Shown: positions 7,638 to 16,715, counted from the first letter of the stretch. The stretch is 49,554 nt of DNA from Sinisalibacter aestuarii (GCF_027923545.1 NZ_BROH01000018.1:1-49554); one strand, 5' to 3'. Made by a program: numbers and translations. Notes: a model not told the origin generated them from the sequence alone.

Positions 7638-9113
7638 TCAGAATGCCGGCGGGAAATGCCGCCCGCCGCGGTCGAGCGTGATCCAGCGCAGCTCGGTGAA
7701 GGCGTCGAGCGACCAGCGCCCGCCATAGCGGCCGACGCCGGAGGCCTTCACGCCGCCGAAGGGCACGTGGGGCTCGTCGTTGATGTTCTGGCAATTGACG
7801 TGGCAAATGCCGGTTTCGACCTGTTCGGCAATGCGCAGCGCGCGCGCCTCGTCGCGGCTCATGATCGCCGCGGTCAGGCCGTATTCGGTATCGTTGTTGA
7901 GCGCGATCGCCTCTTCCTCGGTGCGGAAGGGCACCACGATCACCACCGGGCCGAAGGTTTCATCGTGCCAGATATCCATGGTGGAATTGACGTTGGTGAG
8001 CACCGTCGGCTCGACGAAATTGTCCCACGCCTTGCCGCCGATCTCGGCGGTCGCGCCCTTCGCCAGCGCGTCGTCGATCAGCGCCTTCACGCGCTGCGCC
8101 TGGCGGGTATTCACCAGCGGGCCAAGGATGTTGTCCTTGTCGCGCGTGTGCCCGGTTTTCAGCTTCGCGGCGCGGGCGAGGAACTTCTTCATGAAGGTAT
8201 CGTAGACGCTCTCCTGCACCAGGATCTTCTCGGTCGACATGCAGACCTGGCCCTGATGCATGAACGAGCCGAAATTGGCGGCCTTCGCGGCATGGTCCAG
8301 ATCGGCATCCTCGAGGATGATCATGCTGTCCTTGCCGCCAAGCTCGACGCAGGCTTTCTTCAGATGCGCCCCGCATTTGGCGGCGATATGGCGGCCCACG
8401 GCGGTGGAGCCGGTGAAGGAGACGGCCTTCACGACCGGGTTCTCGATCAGCTCGTCGCCCACCGCGCCGACGCTCTCGCGCGAGCAGGTGACGACGTTGA
8501 ACACCCCTTTCGGAATGCCAGCCTCTTCGAGGATCTCGGCAAAGTAGAGCCCGCCGGCATAGGGCGTGTCTTCGGACGGTTTGAGCACCACCGTGTTGCC
8601 CGCCGCCAGCGCGGCGGCGAACCCGCGCGAGGTGAGGATGCCGGGCATGTTCCAGGGAGAGATCACGCTGACCACGCCGAGCGGCACGCGCAGCGCCATC
8701 ATGAACTTGTGGTGCTCGGAGGGCAGCACCTCGCCGGTATTCTGGTAGCACAGCGCCGAGGCGGAGCGGAACACTTCGGCGACGTAGCCCGCCTCGAACG
8801 CGCCCTTGCCGAACCAGCCGCCGCCTTCCGCCATCGCCGCGGCGATGAAATCGCTCTGCCGCCGGTCCCAGACCTCGGCAATCTTCAGCAGGTAATGCGC
8901 GCGTTCATGGAAGGCGAGGCCCGCCCAGGCCGGAAACGCGGCCCTTGCCGCGTCGATGGCGCGGCGCACATCCTCGGGCGAGCCATCGGGGATGCGGGCG
9001 TAGAGCGAATTGTCGGACGGGTTGAGGTCGTCGAAGGTGCGCGCGGCGGGCACCCAGTTTCCGTCGATATACATGCCCCGGATCGTCGGGGCAGACGTGG
9101 CGGTATCCAGCAT
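7638..9113 (-). CDS. NAD(P)-dependent aldehyde dehydrogenase (aromatic aldehyde type)
   Basis: The 491-residue ALDH-superfamily enzyme should oxidise an aldehyde to its acid. Catalytic residues are present: Asn155 in SPWNMP, Glu257 in ELGGKD and Cys291 in GQVCMS. The cofactor site shows Lys178 in VVLKPSE and the FTGS turn at about 233-236. The general look (GGVKASGVGRYGG near the C-terminus, EGGGWFGKG) resembles benzaldehyde and vanillin dehydrogenases rather than betaine or succinate semialdehyde enzymes. It follows the extended LivF gene by 15 bases with an AGGAGA box before the ATG. With the second dehydrogenase at the operon front, it suggests that the imported compound is, or becomes, an aromatic aldehyde. 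Confidence 0.85.
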   Translation of the reverse strand: MLDTATSAPTIRGMYIDGNWVPAARTFDDLNPSDNSLYARIPDGSPEDVRRAIDAARAAFPAWAGLAFHERAHYLLKIAEVWDRRQSDFIAAAMAEGGGWFGKGAFEAGYVAEVFRSASALCYQNTGEVLPSEHHKFMMALRVPLGVVSVISPWNMPGILTSRGFAAALAAGNTVVLKPSEDTPYAGGLYFAEILEEAGIPKGVFNVVTCSRESVGAVGDELIENPVVKAVSFTGSTAVGRHIAAKCGAHLKKACVELGGKDSMIILEDADLDHAAKAANFGSFMHQGQVCMSTEKILVQESVYDTFMKKFLARAAKLKTGHTRDKDNILGPLVNTRQAQRVKALIDDALAKGATAEIGGKAWDNFVEPTVLTNVNSTMDIWHDETFGPVVIVVPFRTEEEAIALNNDTEYGLTAAIMSRDEARALRIAEQVETGICHVNCQNINDEPHVPFGGVKASGVGRYGGRWSLDAFTELRWITLDRGGRHFPPAF

Positions 9114-9128
9114 GATCGTCTCCTTTCG

Positions 9129-10352
9129 TCAGTCGATATCCCGGTTTGGCGGGCCGGGGCTGCGTGTGCTGCGGCTGCGCGCGCGCGCCGCCGCCTCCTC
9201 GATTTCGGCGAGGACTTCCTTCAGGCGGTCGCCATGCGATGAGAGGTCGGGCATCGCGGGGCGTTGCGGGGCTGGTGCGGGGCGGGGCTGGGCCGGCGCG
9301 GGGCGCGGCCCGGCGGGCATGGCGCTGCGGCCCGACGACATATCCCGCGCCCGCGCCACCAGCGCGTCGATCTCGATGCCATGCGCGCCGGGCTTTGCCG
9401 TGGCGCTGCCGTTGCGGGGCGGCGGGGCCGTTTGCACGGGCGGCGGTGCGGGTGGCGGCGGCGGTGGTGGCGAAACCTTGGGCGCAGGCGGCGGTGTCGG
9501 CGCAGGGCGCGAGCCGGGCACGGAGGAGATCGCCGCCGCGGCGATGTCGGAGGGCGACGGGCCAGCCGCCGGGCGCGGCGCCGACGGCATGGGCGCAGCC
9601 GGAGCCGCTACCCCTGCCCGGCGCGGCCCGGCTGCCGAGGCACCCGCACCGCCCAGATAGGCTTTCTGCACCGCCGGGTCGCGCATCAGGTTGGCTGCCG
9701 TGTCTTCATGAATGATATGGGCGTTTTCGAGCAGATAGCCGCGATCCGCGATGGCGAGCGAGGCGCGGGCGTTCTGCTCGACGAGCAAAATCCCGATCCC
9801 GGTCGCGCGCACCGCTTTCAGGCTCTGAAACAGCTCCTTCGACAGCAAAGGCGACAGGCCGAGCGAGGGTTCGTCGAGCGTGAGGATCGCCGGGTTCGAC
9901 ATCATCGCGCGGCCGATGGCGACCATCTGCTGCTCGCCGCCCGACATCGTCCGCGCCACCTGCCCGCGCCGTTCCTCGAGCTTGGGAAACAGCCGGTAGA
10001 CCCGGCCGAGATTGGCGCGCTCCTCGTCGCGCGCGCGGCCCGGATAGGCGCCGAGCAGCAGGTTTTCCTCGACCGTCAGATCGGCGAATATCCCGCGCCC
10101 CTCCGGCACCAGCGCCACGCCTTCCTCGACGATCCGGTCGGCGCGCTCACCCACCACCTCGTGGCCGTTCATCCGCACCGAGCCCGACACCTTGCCCTCG
10201 CAGATGCCGCTGATCGCCTTCAGCAGAGTCGACTTGCCCGCGCCGTTGGCGCCGAGGATCACGACGATCTCGCCACGCCCGACCCTGAGCGACACGTCCT
10301 CAAGCGCGATATGCTGGCCGTAGGCCGCCGAAAGGCGTTTGACCTCAAGCAT
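9129..10352 (-). CDS. Liv-type ABC importer ATP-binding protein (LivF) with long Pro/Ala-rich extension
   Basis: Residues 1-235 are a normal LivF: Walker A GANGAGKS at 34-41, signature MSGGEQQ at 136-142, Walker B LTLDEPSLGLSP at 157-168, and the usual ending DPAVQKAYLGG. Standard LivF proteins stop here at about 235 residues. This one continues for about 170 more, rich in Pro and Ala with a run of seven prolines, and ends in a short charged helix (DRLKEVLAEIEEAAARARSR) and a TRSPGPP tail. The frame stays open with GC-rich codons throughout, so this is a true extension or an old fusion. It overlaps the livG stop by eight bases. Confidence 0.88.
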   Translation of the reverse strand: MLEVKRLSAAYGQHIALEDVSLRVGRGEIVVILGANGAGKSTLLKAISGICEGKVSGSVRMNGHEVVGERADRIVEEGVALVPEGRGIFADLTVEENLLLGAYPGRARDEERANLGRVYRLFPKLEERRGQVARTMSGGEQQMVAIGRAMMSNPAILTLDEPSLGLSPLLSKELFQSLKAVRATGIGILLVEQNARASLAIADRGYLLENAHIIHEDTAANLMRDPAVQKAYLGGAGASAAGPRRAGVAAPAAPMPSAPRPAAGPSPSDIAAAAISSVPGSRPAPTPPPAPKVSPPPPPPPAPPPVQTAPPPRNGSATAKPGAHGIEIDALVARARDMSSGRSAMPAGPRPAPAQPRPAPAPQRPAMPDLSSHGDRLKEVLAEIEEAAARARSRSTRSPGPPNRDID

Positions 10353-11082
10353 CCTCGTCCCCCAGATAGGCGCGCACCACGTCGGGGTCGGACAAGACCT
10401 CCTCCGGCGTGCCTTCGGCGATCTTCTTGCCCGACGACATCACCACGCAGCTGTCGCAGAGCGAGCGGATCGCATCCATCACGTGCTCGACGAGGATGAT
10501 GGTGCGGCCCTCGTCGCGCAGGGCGTGGATCAGCTCGATCCCGGCCTGCAACTCGGTCGGGTTGAGGCCCGCGAGCCACTCATCCAGCAGCAGCACTTCC
10601 GGTTCGCCCGCCAGCGCGCGGGCCAGTTCGACGCGCTTGGTGTCGATATAGGTGAGCTGGCTGAAATGCGCCCTGGCCTGGCGCGCCATGCCGACCTTTT
10701 CGAGGATCGCCATCGCGTGCTGTTCGGCTGCACGCCCCCAGCGCCGCCGGTGGCCGAACACCGCGCCGGCCATGACGTTTTCGAGCACGGTCATCGACGG
10801 CAGGAGCCGCACGAGCTGGAAGGTGCGCGACACACCGAGGCGGGCGATGTCCTTCGCCGGCAGGCCGGTGATCGGCGTGCCGCGCAGCACGATCTCGCCA
10901 TCGCTGGGGGTGAGCGCGCCCGAGATCAGGTTCAGCGTGGTCGACTTGCCCGAACCGTTCGGGCCGATCAGCCCTTTGACCTCGTGTTCGGTGACGTCGA
11001 AATCCATGTTGTCGACGGCCACGAGGCCGCCGAACTGCTTGGTCGCGCCGCGCAGCGATATGACATTGGTGGCGGTCCTCAT
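10345..11082 (-). CDS. Liv-type ABC importer ATP-binding protein (LivG)
   Basis: The 245-residue protein is the second nucleotide-binding subunit of the importer. Walker A GPNGSGKS sits at about 39-46, and the Liv-specific stretch GVSRTFQLVRLLPSMTVLENVMAGA follows. The signature region LTYIDTKRVELARAL is the degenerate form seen in many aromatic-acid Liv transporters, which lack the textbook LSGGQ. Walker B VLLLDEWLAGLNPTE replaces the usual DEP with DEW, while the following histidine in VEHVMDAI is kept. The start overlaps the livM stop and the end overlaps the livF start, so all subunits are coupled. Confidence 0.88.
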   Translation of the reverse strand: MRTATNVISLRGATKQFGGLVAVDNMDFDVTEHEVKGLIGPNGSGKSTTLNLISGALTPSDGEIVLRGTPITGLPAKDIARLGVSRTFQLVRLLPSMTVLENVMAGAVFGHRRRWGRAAEQHAMAILEKVGMARQARAHFSQLTYIDTKRVELARALAGEPEVLLLDEWLAGLNPTELQAGIELIHALRDEGRTIILVEHVMDAIRSLCDSCVVMSSGKKIAEGTPEEVLSDPDVVRAYLGDEDA

Positions 11083-12011
11083 GCCGGCACCCCCCGCAGC
11101 GCCCGCCGTGCGCGCAGCCTGTCATAGAGCCCGACGAAGCCGCCCGGCAGCAGATAGACGATGACCAGAAAGCTCAGCCCGAGCAGCAGCGTCGTCTGGT
11201 TCGGGAAGGAGGCCGAGATGACCTCCCACAGCAGCGTGAACGGCACCACGCCCACAAGCGGCCCCCACAAGCGCCCGGTGCCGCCGAGCAGCGCCATGAT
11301 CACCACCTGGAACGACAGCATCGGCGCGAAGGCGATGGCAGGCTCGATATAGACGTAGCGCGGCGCGATGATCGCCCCGACCACCGCCGCGACCGCCCCC
11401 GAGACGACGAACAGCGCGACCTTGGAGAGTGCTGTGTTGATCCCGACATGGCGCGCCACGTCCTCGTCCTCGCCGATGATGCGCAGCGCGAAGCCCAGCC
11501 GCGAGCGCCCGATCGCCCAGCCGGCGAGGTAGACGAGGCCGGCCAGCCCGAGCAACTGCCAGTAGATGCCGGAATCGGTCATGTCGGTGAGCACATAGGT
11601 GCCCTTGTGGCCGGTCTGGTTCTGATACCAGGTCACCACCTGGCGGATCATCTCGGCCAGCCCGAGCGAGAAGATCACGAAATAGACCCCCGAAAGCCTG
11701 AGCGTGGCGAGGCCGACGAGCGCGGCCAGCACGCCACCCGCAACGGCCGCAATCGGCAAAAGCGCCCAATAGGGGATGATTTCGATCCACGACCCGGTGA
11801 CATAGGAGCCGACGCCGAAGAAGGCCGCCGTGGCCAGCGAGATGTAATGGGTCGGCCCCGAGAACAGCGCCCAGCTGGTCGCCAGCACGGTATACATCGC
11901 AATGCTCACGCCGAGCGAGATCAGGTATCCGTCGCCGGTCAGCGGCAGGAGGGCCGCGACGAGCAGCAGGAGGGCCGCAAATCCGAGCGTCTGCCAGTCC
12001 TTGCGCCTCAT
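11079..12011 (-). CDS. Liv-type ABC importer permease (LivM)
   Basis: This 310-residue inner-membrane protein has eight to ten hydrophobic segments. LivM marks include the early GPTHYISLATAAFFGVGSY stretch and the RLSGVYFVIFSLGLAEMIRQV helix. The cytoplasmic loop GRSRLGFALRIIGEDEDVARHVGIN contains the EAA-like docking site and is followed by GGTGRLWGPLVG near the C-terminus. It overlaps livH upstream and livG downstream by four bases each. It pairs with LivH to form the membrane channel. The substrate is unknown; the flanking aromatic aldehyde dehydrogenases make an aromatic compound more likely than an amino acid. Confidence 0.9.
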   Translation of the reverse strand: MRRKDWQTLGFAALLLLVAALLPLTGDGYLISLGVSIAMYTVLATSWALFSGPTHYISLATAAFFGVGSYVTGSWIEIIPYWALLPIAAVAGGVLAALVGLATLRLSGVYFVIFSLGLAEMIRQVVTWYQNQTGHKGTYVLTDMTDSGIYWQLLGLAGLVYLAGWAIGRSRLGFALRIIGEDEDVARHVGINTALSKVALFVVSGAVAAVVGAIIAPRYVYIEPAIAFAPMLSFQVVIMALLGGTGRLWGPLVGVVPFTLLWEVISASFPNQTTLLLGLSFLVIVYLLPGGFVGLYDRLRARRALRGVPA

Positions 12012-12874
12012 GCGCTCTTTCTCCCGAACAGGCCCTGCGGGCGGAACAGCAGGATGAGGATGAACAGGGCATAGGCGGTGGCGAGGGTCAGGCCCGGGTC
12101 GATCAGCGAGGCCACCAGCGTTTCGCCCACGCCCAGAACGAGGGCGGCGACGATGGTGCCGCGCACGTCGCCGACACCGCCCATGATCACGATGATCAGC
12201 GCCTTCATGGTGAAAAGCACGCCGGTCGAGGCATCGAGCGTGAGGAAGGTCGAGATCACCGCGCCCCCCACCGCCGTCACCGCGCCGCCAAGCGCGAAGG
12301 CGCGCGCCGAGAGCTTCGGCACGTCGATCCCCACCAGCCGCGCGCTTTTGGGCGAGACCGCGACGGCACGGATCGCCATCCCGGCGCGCGAGTGGTTGAG
12401 CCAGATATAGAGCGCTGTGCAGAGGATCACGGCACCGATGAAGGCCGAGAGCCGGTTGAGCCCGTAATTGTCGCCAAACAGCACGACCGGCCGGGCGAGA
12501 TAGGAATAGCTGAAATAGTCGCCGCCGAAGACCCAGATCATCAGCCCGACCATCACGAAGGACAGCCCGAAGGTGGTCAGGATCGCATCCTGCTCCAGCA
12601 TCCCGCGCGATTTCGCCCGCGTCACCAGCGGGCGCAGCATGATGCGGTAGATCAGCCAGTTCAGCAGATAGGCCACCGGCGCGACGATGAAGATGGTCAG
12701 AAACGGGCTGACCGCCGCGCCGGAATAGAGCGCGAAGGCGGTGAAGGCGCCGACCACGAGCATTTCGCCATTGGCGAGGTTCATGATCCGGGCGACGCCG
12801 TATTGCAGGTTCAGCCCCATGGCGATCAGCGCATAGGTGCCGCCCAGGAACAGGCCGGTGATGATGATGTCCAT
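12008..12874 (-). CDS. Liv-type ABC importer permease (LivH)
   Basis: The 288-residue permease opens with the classic LivH start (GLFLGGTYALIAMGLNLQYGVARIMNLANGEMLVVGAF). The family docking loop (SRAGMAIRAVAVSPKSARLVGIDVPK) and the GGVGDVRGTIVAALVLGVGETL region near the C-terminus follow. About eight hydrophobic helices are visible. It is the first membrane subunit after the binding protein, from which it is separated by 54 bases containing a strong GC-rich hairpin. That spacing commonly lowers permease expression relative to the binding protein. Its stop codon overlaps the livM start. Confidence 0.9.
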   Translation of the reverse strand: MDIIITGLFLGGTYALIAMGLNLQYGVARIMNLANGEMLVVGAFTAFALYSGAAVSPFLTIFIVAPVAYLLNWLIYRIMLRPLVTRAKSRGMLEQDAILTTFGLSFVMVGLMIWVFGGDYFSYSYLARPVVLFGDNYGLNRLSAFIGAVILCTALYIWLNHSRAGMAIRAVAVSPKSARLVGIDVPKLSARAFALGGAVTAVGGAVISTFLTLDASTGVLFTMKALIIVIMGGVGDVRGTIVAALVLGVGETLVASLIDPGLTLATAYALFILILLFRPQGLFGRKSA

Positions 12875-12894
12875 GTATCCCCCGAGAGGTGGTA

Positions 12895-12921
12895 GGCGGG
12901 CCCGCAGATGCCGGGCCCGCC
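12895..12921 (-). terminator. Intercistronic GC-rich hairpin after the Liv binding protein
   Basis: GGCGGGCCCG (12895-12904) pairs with CGGGCCCGCC (12912-12921) around a 7-nt loop. No U-tract follows, so it is more likely a 3'-end stabiliser or partial attenuator that keeps binding-protein mRNA more abundant than permease mRNA. Confidence 0.55.
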
Positions 12922-12928
12922 GGTCAGA

Positions 12929-14131
12929 TCATTCCCAGCCGGCCTTCACGAAGGGTTCGACAACGCCGTCGAGCCCGCCGAAAGACGCAACCCCCTTGAA
13001 CACGCCGTCCTGCCACTGGCCCGCGGTCCAGTAGCCGGTGGAGCTGTTCTGGTCGTCGAAGGTGATGGTGCCCATCACCGTCTCGAAGGAATTGTCTTTG
13101 ATGTATTGGGTCACCTCCGCCATATCGAGCGTGCCGGTCGCCTCGATCGCGGCCTCGAGGATCTGGAGCGAGGCATACATCTGCCCGGACGCCCAGTAAT
13201 CGGGCTGCGAGCCGGTCTCGGCTTCGAGCCGGGCGGCATAGTCGAGGAAGGTCTCCGACGATGCATTCACGCCGCCGATCCCCATGATCCCCTCGGCCGC
13301 CGCGCCGAAGCGCCCGGCGAAGGACGGGAAGGCGGTGCCGACGCCGGTGTAGAACACACCCACATCGAGCCCCTCGATCATCGCCTGCTCGGTCAGCCCG
13401 AACGTGTCGCCGGGATAGGAGAAGGCGACGAAGGCGTCGGGTTCGGCATCCTTGGCGGCCTTCATGATCGGCGAAAGGTCCTGGGTGCCGAGCGGATAGG
13501 ACGTCTCATAGACGATCTCAAACCCGGCGGCTTCCAGCGCCGGCTTGCCCGCGCTGACCAGCTCGATGCCAAAGGCGTCGGCCACGTTCACCAGCGCCAC
13601 GCGGTTGCCGATCTCGCCGGCGTCGCGCATCTTGGCCATCGCCTCGACCGCGCCGCCCGCGATCTCGGCGCTGCGCCCGAGCAGGAAGAACAGGTTCGGG
13701 AACTGGCCCGCAAGCTCGTCAATCTGGTCGGTCGCCGCCGACGAGGTGATCTGCGGAATGCCGAGCCGGTCGAAGATCGGCGCCGCGGCCAGGCTGAGCC
13801 CGGTCGAATAGGGCGACAGGATGATATCGGCATTGTCCTGCTGCGCGAGCCGCGTGACCGCCTTGATCGTCTCGGCCGGGTTGGTCTGGTCATCGTATTC
13901 GATGACTTCGAGCATCCGCTGCTCGCCGCCCACATTCAGCCCGCCGCGCGCGTTCACCTCGCTCACCCAGAGCTGGATATTGGGCCAGTGCGTCACCGCC
14001 GCGCCGCCGGCCAGCGGGCCGGTCTTGGGCGCAACCGCCCCCACGACGATCGGATCGGCGGCAAAGGCGGCGCCGGCAAGGGTCATCGCCGCTAGCGCGG
14101 TGCTGGCCCGGAAAAAAGTTCTGCGTTTCAT
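12929..14131 (-). CDS. Liv-type ABC importer, periplasmic substrate-binding protein
   Basis: The 400-residue protein has a signal peptide with a twin-arginine-like start (MKRRTFFRAS) and cleavage probably after GAAFA near residue 23. The mature part opens IVVGAVAPKTGPLAGGAA, the Peripla_BP_6 (LivJ/LivK) signature, followed by VIEYDDQTNPAETIKAVTRL. Binding proteins of this class often take aromatic acids in soil and marine bacteria. The open frame runs far upstream, but a Met with a GGGAGGAGACAC ribosome-binding site fixes the start at 14131; the longer reading would overlap the upstream dehydrogenase. It is the second gene of the minus-strand operon. Confidence 0.9.
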   Translation of the reverse strand: MKRRTFFRASTALAAMTLAGAAFAADPIVVGAVAPKTGPLAGGAAVTHWPNIQLWVSEVNARGGLNVGGEQRMLEVIEYDDQTNPAETIKAVTRLAQQDNADIILSPYSTGLSLAAAPIFDRLGIPQITSSAATDQIDELAGQFPNLFFLLGRSAEIAGGAVEAMAKMRDAGEIGNRVALVNVADAFGIELVSAGKPALEAAGFEIVYETSYPLGTQDLSPIMKAAKDAEPDAFVAFSYPGDTFGLTEQAMIEGLDVGVFYTGVGTAFPSFAGRFGAAAEGIMGIGGVNASSETFLDYAARLEAETGSQPDYWASGQMYASLQILEAAIEATGTLDMAEVTQYIKDNSFETVMGTITFDDQNSSTGYWTAGQWQDGVFKGVASFGGLDGVVEPFVKAGWE

Positions 14132-14166
14132 GTGTCTCCTCCCTGACTTGGTTCTTTGTGAACTCG

Positions 14167-15615
14167 TTACGTCCAGAACGGGAAATCTCCCCTCGGTTCC
14201 TGGATCGTTATCCACCTGAGTTCGGTGAATTCGTTGATGACCGCCTCGCCGCCGAACCGGCCATAGCCCGAGGCTTTCATGCCGCCGAACGGCATTGCCG
14301 GGTCGTCGAACACGGTCGGGCCGTTGATATGGCAGACGCCGGTTTCGATCCGTGCCGCCAGCCTGCGGGCGCGGTCGGTATCGGCGCTGTAGATCGACGA
14401 GACGAGGCCATATTCGGTGTCGTTGACGATGGTGACCGCCTCGTCCTCGTCGCGCGCGCGGATGATCGCGGCGACCGGGCCGAAGCTTTCCTCGCTGTAG
14501 ATCTTCATCTCCGAGGTCACCCGGTCGAGCAGCGTCGGCTGCACGCTGGCGCCCGAAACCTCGCCGCCGATCTTGAGCACCGCCTGGCGCGACAGCGCAT
14601 CCTCGATCAGCCGGCCCACCCGGCGGGCGGCCTCGGCATTGATCAGATCGCCGACCTTGTGGCGCCCCTTGCGGGTGAGCAGGGCGGCGCATTCGGCCTC
14701 CATCTCGGCGACGAAAGCGTCGGCCACCGCCTCGACCACGACGATCCGTTCGGTGGTCATGCAGATCTGGCCCTGATTGAAATAGGCGCCATATGCGGCG
14801 GCGCGGGCGGCGGCGGGCAGATCGGCATCTTCCAGCACGACCAGCGCGGCCTTGCCCGACAATTCCATCAGGCAGGGCTTGAGGTGGCGCGCGGCGATCC
14901 CGGCGATGCGCCGGCCAATCCGGGTGGAACCGGTGAAGTTGATCCGGCGCACGGCGTGATGCGCGGCCAGCGCCTCGACCACGGCTTCGGCCTGTTCGGG
15001 GGCATGGAGAACCGAGGCCACCGCGCCATCGGGCAGACCGGCCTCGCAGAGAATGTCGACGATCAGCGAATGCAGCTTCGGGCAAAGCTCGGAGCCCTTG
15101 AACACCACCGTGTTGCCGCAGGCGAGCGGCCAGATGATGGCGCGCACGGCAAGCGTGACCGGCGCGTTCCACGGCGCGATGGCAAGCACCACCCCCACCG
15201 GCTGGCGGATCTGGTGCGAGGTAATCCCGTCCTTCTCGCTGGTCTTGCCCCAGCTTTCGACCTGGGCGGGGATCTTCAGCGCCTCGTCGATCACCTGGGC
15301 GGCGATGGCGATGTTGAAGCGGATCCAGTCGGGCGTCGAGCCGAGCTCACGGCCGGCGACCTCCACGAGTTCTTCGCTGCGCGCGACCAGAGCGTCGCGC
15401 GCTCTGGCGAGGATTGCGCATTTCCGCTCCGCCGGCATGTCGCGCCAGCCGGCGAAGGCGGCGGCGGCGGCATTGGCCGCATCGCGCGCATCGCGCGGAC
15501 CCGCCGCCGCAGCGGTGGTGACCGGCTGGCCATCGACGGGCGAGACGCGCTCGAAAGTCGCGCCATCGCGTGCGTCAACACCCGCCGCGCGGATATGAAG
15601 CTTCGCTTGGTACAT
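14167..15615 (-). CDS. Aldehyde dehydrogenase, salicylaldehyde/vanillin/benzaldehyde type
   Basis: The 482-residue ALDH is the first gene of the minus-strand operon. Asn150 (APWNAP), Glu251 (MELSGKA) and Cys285 (GQICMTT) form the active site. SGKAALVVLEDADL in place of the common GGK resembles salicylaldehyde dehydrogenase (NahF/DoxF) and vanillin dehydrogenase. Length and residue spacing also fit NahF. The start at 15615 follows CTGGGAGGAC; an in-frame extension to 15825 would overlap the divergent regulator and is rejected. It differs clearly from the second dehydrogenase at 7638-9113, so the two probably act on different aldehydes or in different steps. Confidence 0.85.
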   Translation of the reverse strand: MYQAKLHIRAAGVDARDGATFERVSPVDGQPVTTAAAAGPRDARDAANAAAAAFAGWRDMPAERKCAILARARDALVARSEELVEVAGRELGSTPDWIRFNIAIAAQVIDEALKIPAQVESWGKTSEKDGITSHQIRQPVGVVLAIAPWNAPVTLAVRAIIWPLACGNTVVFKGSELCPKLHSLIVDILCEAGLPDGAVASVLHAPEQAEAVVEALAAHHAVRRINFTGSTRIGRRIAGIAARHLKPCLMELSGKAALVVLEDADLPAAARAAAYGAYFNQGQICMTTERIVVVEAVADAFVAEMEAECAALLTRKGRHKVGDLINAEAARRVGRLIEDALSRQAVLKIGGEVSGASVQPTLLDRVTSEMKIYSEESFGPVAAIIRARDEDEAVTIVNDTEYGLVSSIYSADTDRARRLAARIETGVCHINGPTVFDDPAMPFGGMKASGYGRFGGEAVINEFTELRWITIQEPRGDFPFWT

Positions 15616-15751
15616 GTCCTCCCAGACCGGCCGGCTGTTCGCGCAAGGGGCCGTTGGAAGAAGGATGACCGAGGATTCGCGGAAAAATAATGCTGGAACA
15701 TGGGAATAAATTGTCAAACTATGGGTTTTACCATCACAAACCCGTGGACCC
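15616..15751. promoter_or_regulatory. Divergent promoter region, ALDH/Liv operon and AraC-type gene
   Basis: This 136-bp region is clearly more AT-rich than its neighbours between 15680 and 15740. It holds an inverted repeat GGGTTT (15723-15728) / AAACCC (15738-15743) immediately before the regulator start. That is a candidate autoregulatory operator. No convincing -35/-10 pair could be fixed by eye. Confidence 0.5.
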
Positions 15752-16645
15752 ATGCCCGATTCCGTCACGCCCCAGTTTCGCGCCGCGCGGGTCGATTGTG
15801 CCCTGCAGGAGCGCATGATCGGCACGCAGGCGGCGTTTGCCCGCAGCCGGTGGTTTGCCTTCTTCCTCGAAAGCGGTCACGCCGTCGCCCAGACCCAGGC
15901 CGGCGAGTTCGAGCTGACCGGCCCGGCCCTGCAATGGGGCCCGCTCGATGAAGATACCCGCCTCAGGATCGACGCGGGCAGCGCCGGGCATTACCTGTTC
16001 CTGTCCGACCGGATGCTCGACGACGCGATCGGCGTGGTGGCGGAGGCGGCGGATCTGCGGCAATTCGCACGCCGGCACATGGTGGTCACCCTTGGCCGGT
16101 CCGATCCGCGCACGACCGATCTCGAAACCTTGTTCGAGCGGATCGAGGCGGAAGCGGCACGCGCGGCTTTCGGCACCGAAATTTCCGTTTCGGCCTATAT
16201 CCGCCTGCTGCTCGTGGCGCTGTGGCGCGGCCGGGAGCGGGAGGGCGCCGGAGCGCGGACGACCGTTGGCCAGGGACGCCGCGAGATCAATCGGTTTCGC
16301 AATCTGGTGGAGGCGCATTTCCGGGCGCGCTGGAAGGCAAGGCAGTATGCCGCAGCACTCGGCATGTCCTACGACCGGCTCCACGATCTGTGCGTCCGCT
16401 CGGTCGGCAAACCGCCCGCGCAGCTGATCCGCGAGCGCTGCTTTCACGAGGCCGAGATTCTGCTCCGGCGCACCACCCTGAGCGCCGAGCGGATTTCGGC
16501 GATGCTGGGGTTCAGTTCCGCGAGCCAGTTCAACCACTTCTTCAAGGCGATCGCGCAGGAAACGCCGGGCGCATTCCGCAGCCGCATCGCCAGCAGCCAG
16601 GAAGCCCCCGCCACACAGGCCGCGCGGTTCTCCGACTGGCCCTGA
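15752..16645 (+). CDS. AraC-family transcription regulator
   Basis: The 297-residue protein has an N-terminal cupin-like sensing region (about 20-120) and a C-terminal double helix-turn-helix (about 190-285). The second half reads ARQYAAALGMSYDRLHDLCVRSVGKPPAQLIRERCFHEAEILL and ISAMLGFSSASQFNHFFKAIAQETPGAFR, the standard AraC/XylS DNA-binding signature. It is transcribed away from the ALDH/Liv operon across a 136-bp AT-rich region, so it most likely controls that operon in response to the imported compound or aldehyde. The ATG at 15752 follows a weak ribosome-binding site and lies inside a palindrome-flanked leader. Confidence 0.88.
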   Translation: MPDSVTPQFRAARVDCALQERMIGTQAAFARSRWFAFFLESGHAVAQTQAGEFELTGPALQWGPLDEDTRLRIDAGSAGHYLFLSDRMLDDAIGVVAEAADLRQFARRHMVVTLGRSDPRTTDLETLFERIEAEAARAAFGTEISVSAYIRLLLVALWRGREREGAGARTTVGQGRREINRFRNLVEAHFRARWKARQYAAALGMSYDRLHDLCVRSVGKPPAQLIRERCFHEAEILLRRTTLSAERISAMLGFSSASQFNHFFKAIAQETPGAFRSRIASSQEAPATQAARFSDWP

Positions 16646-16715
16646 ACGGCATTATGGGCGGGACGGCTGGCATCACCGCTACGGCAGTGGCCGGAGCGGG
16701 TTGGGCGCGCAGCCC

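Noticed and set aside
12929-15172. A 747-codon open frame that would join the Liv binding protein to upstream sequence
   Set aside because: The upstream part reads the dehydrogenase gene in a wrong frame; a signal peptide with a good ribosome-binding site sets the start at 14131.
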